Source: DAISJM01 sp036821485
Lineage (GTDB): Bacteria; Verrucomicrobiota; Kiritimatiellia; CAIQIC01; JAGNIJ01
Assembly (NCBI GenBank): GCA_036821485.1
Contig: DAISJM010000005.1
Coordinates: 1 to 64,000, forward strand
DNA length: 64,000 nucleotides
Direction: 5' to 3'
Shown: in pieces, positions 60,153-64,000 of the stretch
How the letters are laid out: each line of letters starts with the position of its first letter
Position numbering within the stretch: position 1 is the first letter of the stretch
Program-made: the position numbers and the translations under genes
Notes under the pieces: generated by a model
What the model saw: the letters and a program-made list of their open reading frames with translations, nothing else
What the model was told of the DNA's origin: nothing
Database searches by the model: none

Positions 60153-62240
60153 ATGGCTAGACAGATACCTATTTCGAGGATCAGGAACATCGGCATCATG
60201 GCGCATATCGATGCCGGCAAGACCACGGTCAGCGAGCGCATCCTCTTTTACACGGGGAAAACGCACAAGCTGGGCGAGGTCCATGAGGGCGCCACGCAGC
60301 TCGACTGGATGCCCCAGGAGCGCGAGCGCGGTATCACCATTACGTCGGCCGCCACGACCACCACCTGGAAGGATCACCAGATTACGCTGATCGACACCCC
60401 AGGGCACGTGGACTTCACGGTCGAAGTCGAACGCAGTCTGCGCGTGCTCGATGGCGCCATCGCACTCTTCTGCGCGGTCGGCGGCGTCGAACCCCAGTCC
60501 GAGAAGGTCTGGCACCAGAGCGAGAAGTACAATGTGCCCAAGATCGCCTTTATCAACAAGATGGACCGTACCGGCGCCGACTTCTTCGGCGTGCTGGGGG
60601 AGATTCAGAATGAACTGGGCGCCAACGCCGTGCCCGTCGTTGTTCCCATCGGCAAGGAAGAGAATTTCTGCGGCATCATCGACCTCGTTATGATGAAAGC
60701 CGTGTTCTACGATGAAGACTCCCAGGGCACCCGTTTCCGCGAGGAAGAAATCCCCGCGGACAAGATGGAAAAGGCGCGGAAGTGGCGTGCCAACCTCGTG
60801 GAAAAGTGCGCCGAACAGGACGATTCGTTGATCGAGAAGTTTCTCGAAACGGGCGATCTAACCCAGGAGGAGATCATCGGCATCCTGCGCAAGGCGACCA
60901 TGGCGCGCCGCGTGGTTCCCGTTTATTGCGGTTCCGCGTTCAAGAACAAGGGTATCCAGCGCCTGCTCGACGGCGTGCTCCGTTGCCTGCCGGCGCCCAA
61001 CGAGATTCCGCCCATCATTTGCGCCAAGGAGCAGGAAGCCAACATCCGCGAGCCGACCGATGACTCGCCGTTCTCCGCCGTGGCGTTCAAGATCATGGCC
61101 GACAAGCACATGGGCAAGTTGACGTACTGCCGCATCTACTCCGGCACCCTCTCGCAGGGCGACACCGTCTACAACAGCACGCGCGACAAGACCCAGCGCA
61201 TTGGCCGCATCCTCCGCATGCATGCGAATCGACAGGAGCCGATCGAGAAGGCGTTCTGCGGCGACATTGTCGCCATCGTTGGCCTGAGCGACACCAAGAC
61301 CGGTGACACGATTTGCCACGAAGATCATCCGATCCACCTGGAAGCCATCGAGTTCCCGGCACCTGTTGTGTCCATCAGCATCTCGCCGGAGAGCACCGCC
61401 GACAACGAGCGGCTGGGCGAGGCCCTGCACCGGCTGGCCGACGAGGATCCGACGTTCACGGTTTCTTTCGACAAGGAAACCAACGAGACGATCATCTCCG
61501 GCATGGGCGAACTCCACCTGGAAATCATCGTGGACCGGCTCAAGCGCGAGTTCAACGTCTCCGCCAAGGTGGGCCGGCCGGAAGTTGCGTACCGCGAAAC
61601 CACCACCGTGGCGACCGAAGGTCAGGGCAAGTACGTCAAGCAGTCCGGCGGTCACGGCCAATACGGCGACGTTTGGCTGCGGCTTGAACCATTGGATGCC
61701 GGTGGCGGCTACGAGTTCGTCGACGATATCGTCGGCGGCAGCATCCCGCAGAACTTCATTCCGGCCGTCCAGAAGGGCGTCGTCAAGGCCATGGCCCACG
61801 GCCCGTTCGCGGGGTACCCCGTGGTGGACCTGCGCGTCACGCTGTTCGACGGTTCGTACCACGACGTCGATTCGAGCGACATCGCCTTCCAGGAAGCGGC
61901 GCGTATCGCGTTCAAGAATCTGTTCCTCAAGGGCCAGCCGGAATTGATCGAGCCCATCATGTCGATCGAAGTGGTCACGCCCGAGGAGTTCATGGGTCCG
62001 GCCACCAGCTCGATCTGTCAGCGCCGCGGTCGCATCGAATCGATGGAGCGCAAGGGCGAGCTGCAGATCATCCACGGCATGGTGCCGCTGGCGGAAATGT
62101 TCGGCTACTCCAACGCGCTCCGGACCCTGACGCAGGGCCGCGCCAACTTCAGCATGCACTTCGAACACTACGAAGCCGTGCCGGATGCTCTCGCGACGAC
62201 GATTGTCGAAAAGCGCCGCCTCGAGAAGAAAGTTCGCTGA
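60153..62240 (+). CDS. fusA: translation elongation factor G
   Basis: A 695-residue ribosome translocation GTPase. G1 is AHIDAGKTT (17-25), G2 RGITI, G3 DTPGHVDFT and G4 NKMD. Domain IV has the DGSYHDVDSSDIAFQ segment at its tip. ATG 60153 follows GAGGTGG; an upstream GTG adds only four residues. It stands alone, not in the usual rpsL-rpsG-fusA-tuf operon, so it might be a second EF-G paralogue; the sequence itself is that of a complete, active factor. Confidence 0.95.
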   Translation: MARQIPISRIRNIGIMAHIDAGKTTVSERILFYTGKTHKLGEVHEGATQLDWMPQERERGITITSAATTTTWKDHQITLIDTPGHVDFTVEVERSLRVLDGAIALFCAVGGVEPQSEKVWHQSEKYNVPKIAFINKMDRTGADFFGVLGEIQNELGANAVPVVVPIGKEENFCGIIDLVMMKAVFYDEDSQGTRFREEEIPADKMEKARKWRANLVEKCAEQDDSLIEKFLETGDLTQEEIIGILRKATMARRVVPVYCGSAFKNKGIQRLLDGVLRCLPAPNEIPPIICAKEQEANIREPTDDSPFSAVAFKIMADKHMGKLTYCRIYSGTLSQGDTVYNSTRDKTQRIGRILRMHANRQEPIEKAFCGDIVAIVGLSDTKTGDTICHEDHPIHLEAIEFPAPVVSISISPESTADNERLGEALHRLADEDPTFTVSFDKETNETIISGMGELHLEIIVDRLKREFNVSAKVGRPEVAYRETTTVATEGQGKYVKQSGGHGQYGDVWLRLEPLDAGGGYEFVDDIVGGSIPQNFIPAVQKGVVKAMAHGPFAGYPVVDLRVTLFDGSYHDVDSSDIAFQEAARIAFKNLFLKGQPELIEPIMSIEVVTPEEFMGPATSSICQRRGRIESMERKGELQIIHGMVPLAEMFGYSNALRTLTQGRANFSMHFEHYEAVPDALATTIVEKRRLEKKVR

Positions 62241-62344
62241 TCATCCGCGTGTTCCGCGGTTACTGACGGCTGTCTGTGGCGTCAAAACGCCGCAGATGCA
62301 CTTTCTTCTTGCGCGGGGGGGCGGTGAGGGATAGACATAGGGTC

Positions 62345-63022
62345 ATGAGCGCGGACATTGCTTATCCTACTTCCAGCGGCCCCCGAAAAATCAACATCCT
62401 GGTTTTGTGCATTCATCCCGAGTTGGGTGAGGCCTTTTTGCAGAGCGTGTGCACCGGCGCGTCTGGGACCAGTGGCGAAACGGTGGTCGAAAACCGCCCG
62501 ATCCAGATGGAAGTGCTCGCGGGCGACCCCCGCCTCACGCCCACCTGGGACGAGAGCCTGAAGAAAGCCGATGCGATTGCGCTCCTCGTCCGCTTTCTCG
62601 ATGTCATCTCGCTCGACAAGATCCGCGCCATTTACCGCCGGCTCCCCAGCGAGCGGACTTCCCCGATGTCTGTCGTCCTCTTCCGCGAGGAAGGGGAAAT
62701 CGATTTCAAGATGAGCTGCCCCGCGTGCGGCCAGAAGCTGTGGGTGCGCGATACGGACATCGGCAAACGCGGCCGTTGCCCGAACTGCAAGAAGGCCTTC
62801 AAGCTTCCGTCGCAGGCCGGCCATCTCAAGTCTCAGCTCATGCTGCCCGACGCCGTGCCCGCGCTGACCGTCGTGCGCGGCAAGCCGGCCACCTGCCGCG
62901 GCGCCCTCGCGAGCCTTCTGGCCTACCTCAGCGGCACCATCGTGCCGGGGGCCGAGAAGCTCGACCAGGAAACGCTCAAGAAGACCACCGTCCGCGTCCA
63001 GATTCAGGACACGGAGAGCTGA
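62345..63022 (+). CDS. zinc-ribbon protein, unknown function
   Basis: A 225-residue protein. The first 115 residues look like a Rossmann-type alpha/beta domain (INILVLCIHPELGEAFLQSV, IALLVRFLDVISLDKIRAI). A four-cysteine zinc ribbon follows: C125, C128, C145, C148 (CPACGQKLWV...RCPNCKK), similar to MJ0042-type ribbons. The C-terminal 75 residues are helical. The start is not well supported by a ribosome site. I cannot assign a role. It ends 19 bases before palindrome array B. Confidence 0.72.
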   Translation: MSADIAYPTSSGPRKINILVLCIHPELGEAFLQSVCTGASGTSGETVVENRPIQMEVLAGDPRLTPTWDESLKKADAIALLVRFLDVISLDKIRAIYRRLPSERTSPMSVVLFREEGEIDFKMSCPACGQKLWVRDTDIGKRGRCPNCKKAFKLPSQAGHLKSQLMLPDAVPALTVVRGKPATCRGALASLLAYLSGTIVPGAEKLDQETLKKTTVRVQIQDTES

Positions 63023-63041
63023 TCGGGCGGTTCGACACCTG

Positions 63042-63124
63042 TTTTTCCAAGCATTGGAAAAAGTGTCGCCATTTTTTCCAACCCTTGGAAATTTTGCCCC
63101 CGGTTTTTCCAAGGATTGGAAAAG
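63042..63124. repeat. palindrome array B: three copies of TTTTTCCAA-N3-TTGGAAAAA
   Basis: Copies at 63042-63062 (spacer GCA, perfect), 63073-63093 (spacer CCC, last two right-arm bases differ) and 63104-63124 (spacer GGA, last base differs). Centres are 31 bp apart each time, with 10-base linkers. The array fills the 121-base gap between the zinc-ribbon and thioesterase genes. Confidence 0.95.
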
Positions 63125-63143
63125 TTGTTGAGAGGTCCCGATC

Positions 63144-63647
63144 ATGACACACGCAACGCGAAAACTTACCGGTAAACTTCCCTGGACCCGCTCCTGCTTC
63201 GTCTGCGGCGAGAGCAATCCGCACGGCCTCCACTCCCGGTCGCGTATTGAGGACGGCCGCGTGATGCTGGATTACACGACCCGCGAGTCGGACCGCGGCT
63301 ATCGCCACATCATGCACGGCGGCATCGCCGTGACGTTGCTGGACGAGGTGATGACCTGGGCCGCGATCTCCGCCACGGGCCGCGTCTGTGTCGCCGCGGA
63401 GCTCGGCGCCCGCCTCAAGCAGCCGATCCGCGTACCGGAACAACTTCGCGTCGAAGGGTGGACGACCCGGGTAACGTCCAGATTGATCATGACGGAAGGC
63501 CGCATCATCGGCCCCGACGGTGCGGAACGCCTTACGGCCACGGGCAAATATGTGCCGATGCCGGAGGATCAGTTGGAGCTGACCGAGAAGGACTTCGTGC
63601 TTTCGGGCGACACGATTCCGCCCAAAGAAATCATGGGCGGGCACTGA
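63144..63647 (+). CDS. PaaI-type hotdog thioesterase
   Basis: A 167-residue acyl-CoA thioesterase family protein. The hotdog signature is GYRHIMHGGIAVTLLDEVMTW (residues about 52-72, HGG with downstream D), followed by KQPIRVPEQLRVEGW and a terminal strand. It has a CFVCGESNPHGL start typical of a PaaI subgroup. It may hydrolyse aryl- or fatty-acyl-CoA. It lies 20 bases after palindrome array B, whose third copy is in its likely promoter or leader. Confidence 0.85.
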   Translation: MTHATRKLTGKLPWTRSCFVCGESNPHGLHSRSRIEDGRVMLDYTTRESDRGYRHIMHGGIAVTLLDEVMTWAAISATGRVCVAAELGARLKQPIRVPEQLRVEGWTTRVTSRLIMTEGRIIGPDGAERLTATGKYVPMPEDQLELTEKDFVLSGDTIPPKEIMGGH

Positions 63648-63653
63648 CGTTTT

Positions 63654-63719
63654 GGTAGGGCGAGGCGTCCCTGCCGAGCCGGAAAGCGAAACGGATCACC
63701 GCGGAGGGTTCGCCCTACC
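63654..63719. repeat. 66-bp element with 10-bp terminal inverted repeats
   Basis: GGTAGGGCGA (63654-63663) and TCGCCCTACC (63710-63719) are exact inverted repeats around a GC-rich core (GGCGTCCCTGCCGAGCC...). It fills the gap between two convergent genes, and its last base is the last base of the neighbouring stop codon. It looks like a small non-autonomous or REP-type repeat. Confidence 0.7.
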
Positions 63720-64000
63720 TACTTCTTCTTTATCGGTGGCGGTTGGCGGCCGAGTTTGGCAAGGACGGCTTTCATGTCTTCCCAGACGAACTTCTTGCCC
63801 GCCGAATTTCTCAACAGGTAGGCCGGGTGATAGGTCGGCATTACGTCGATGCCCTGATGGGTCATCCACTGGCCGCGCAGCCGCGTGATGCCCGTCTCGA
63901 CGTTCAGCAGGCCGCGTACTGCGGTTGCCCCGAGCGCGACAATAACCTTCGGCTGAAGCAGCGCAATCTGTTCCGTGAGATAGGGCATGCACGCCTGCAT
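63719..64000 (-). CDS. family-4 uracil-DNA glycosylase, 3' part (runs off window)
   Basis: The C-terminal 93 residues of a uracil-DNA glycosylase that removes uracil from DNA, with VIVALGATAVRGLL and the motif MPTYHPAYLLRN, whose His is in the active site. Family-4 enzymes carry an Fe-S cluster bound in the upstream part, beyond position 64000. The stop codon touches the 66-bp repeat. Confidence 0.85.
   Translation of the reverse strand: MQACMPYLTEQIALLQPKVIVALGATAVRGLLNVETGITRLRGQWMTHQGIDVMPTYHPAYLLRNSAGKKFVWEDMKAVLAKLGRQPPPIKKK

Noticed and set aside
63042..63124. CRISPR-like regular repeat-spacer pattern
   Set aside because: Linkers are only 10 bases, the units are perfect palindromes, and no cas genes are present.

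Overview
This window looks like a chromosomal segment from a Gram-negative, GC-rich bacterium. The Gram-negative call rests on lipoproteins, two outer-membrane barrels, GspK/L/M-like secretion proteins and an LpxL-type acyltransferase. The mix of housekeeping and accessory genes, dispersed secretion genes, a formylglycine-enzyme-like protein and several families of short intergenic repeats suggest the PVC superphylum, perhaps Kiritimatiellota; that placement is inference. There is no rRNA, transposase, prophage or CRISPR array. Two tRNAs with CAT anticodons are present.

Layout. 1-6.3 kb: tRNA, lipoprotein, cardiolipin synthase, a double-domain U32 protein, an aldo/keto reductase and a small Cys-rich protein. 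6.5-18.2 kb: a same-strand uptake-and-metabolism block made of a small symporter accessory protein, two Na+/solute symporters, a porin-like barrel, then phenylacetate-CoA ligase, tandem-ACT protein, second ligase, IorA, IorB and a divergent HisF. I read this as uptake and CoA-activation of aryl acids, with reversible conversion to aryl-pyruvates. 18.3-25 kb: an uncharacterised protein, a membrane coiled-coil protein, a FGE/SUMF1-like protein, a lipid A-type acyltransferase, an EamA transporter, tRNA-Met and RecN. 25-33.6 kb (minus strand): GspK-GspL-GspM, a Wzm/Wzt-type polysaccharide ABC exporter and a large surface protein. 33.7-41.9 kb: two TPR proteins, a membrane glycosyltransferase with a sigma-54-type two-component pair, an HNH protein and a small acidic zinc protein. 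42-54.1 kb: MutS, flavin reductase, methyltransferase, a second membrane glycosyltransferase, aspartase, a small barrel, an aminotransferase, a CPBP protease, two CNNM/CorC proteins and YjbQ. 54.2-64 kb: TPR lipoprotein, DnaE, EF-G, a zinc-ribbon protein, a hotdog thioesterase and the 3' part of a family-4 uracil-DNA glycosylase.

The most unusual signal is a palindrome, TTTTTCCAA-N3-TTGGAAAAA, found five times in two tight arrays (20396-20448 and 63042-63124). Centres are 31-32 bp apart, about three helical turns. One array lies inside a coding sequence, where two copies are read in different frames, so the DNA rather than the protein seems to be what is conserved. The palindrome contains no stop codon in any of the six frames. 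Other repeat families sit at several junctions between convergent genes (781-805 and 49054-49078; 56257-56306; 63654-63719).

Most promoters found have clear -35/-10 boxes with 16-18 bp spacing, indicating an ordinary housekeeping sigma factor. No stretch over 300 bases lacks a gene. The longest gap, 59864-60152, holds divergent promoters for dnaE and fusA.
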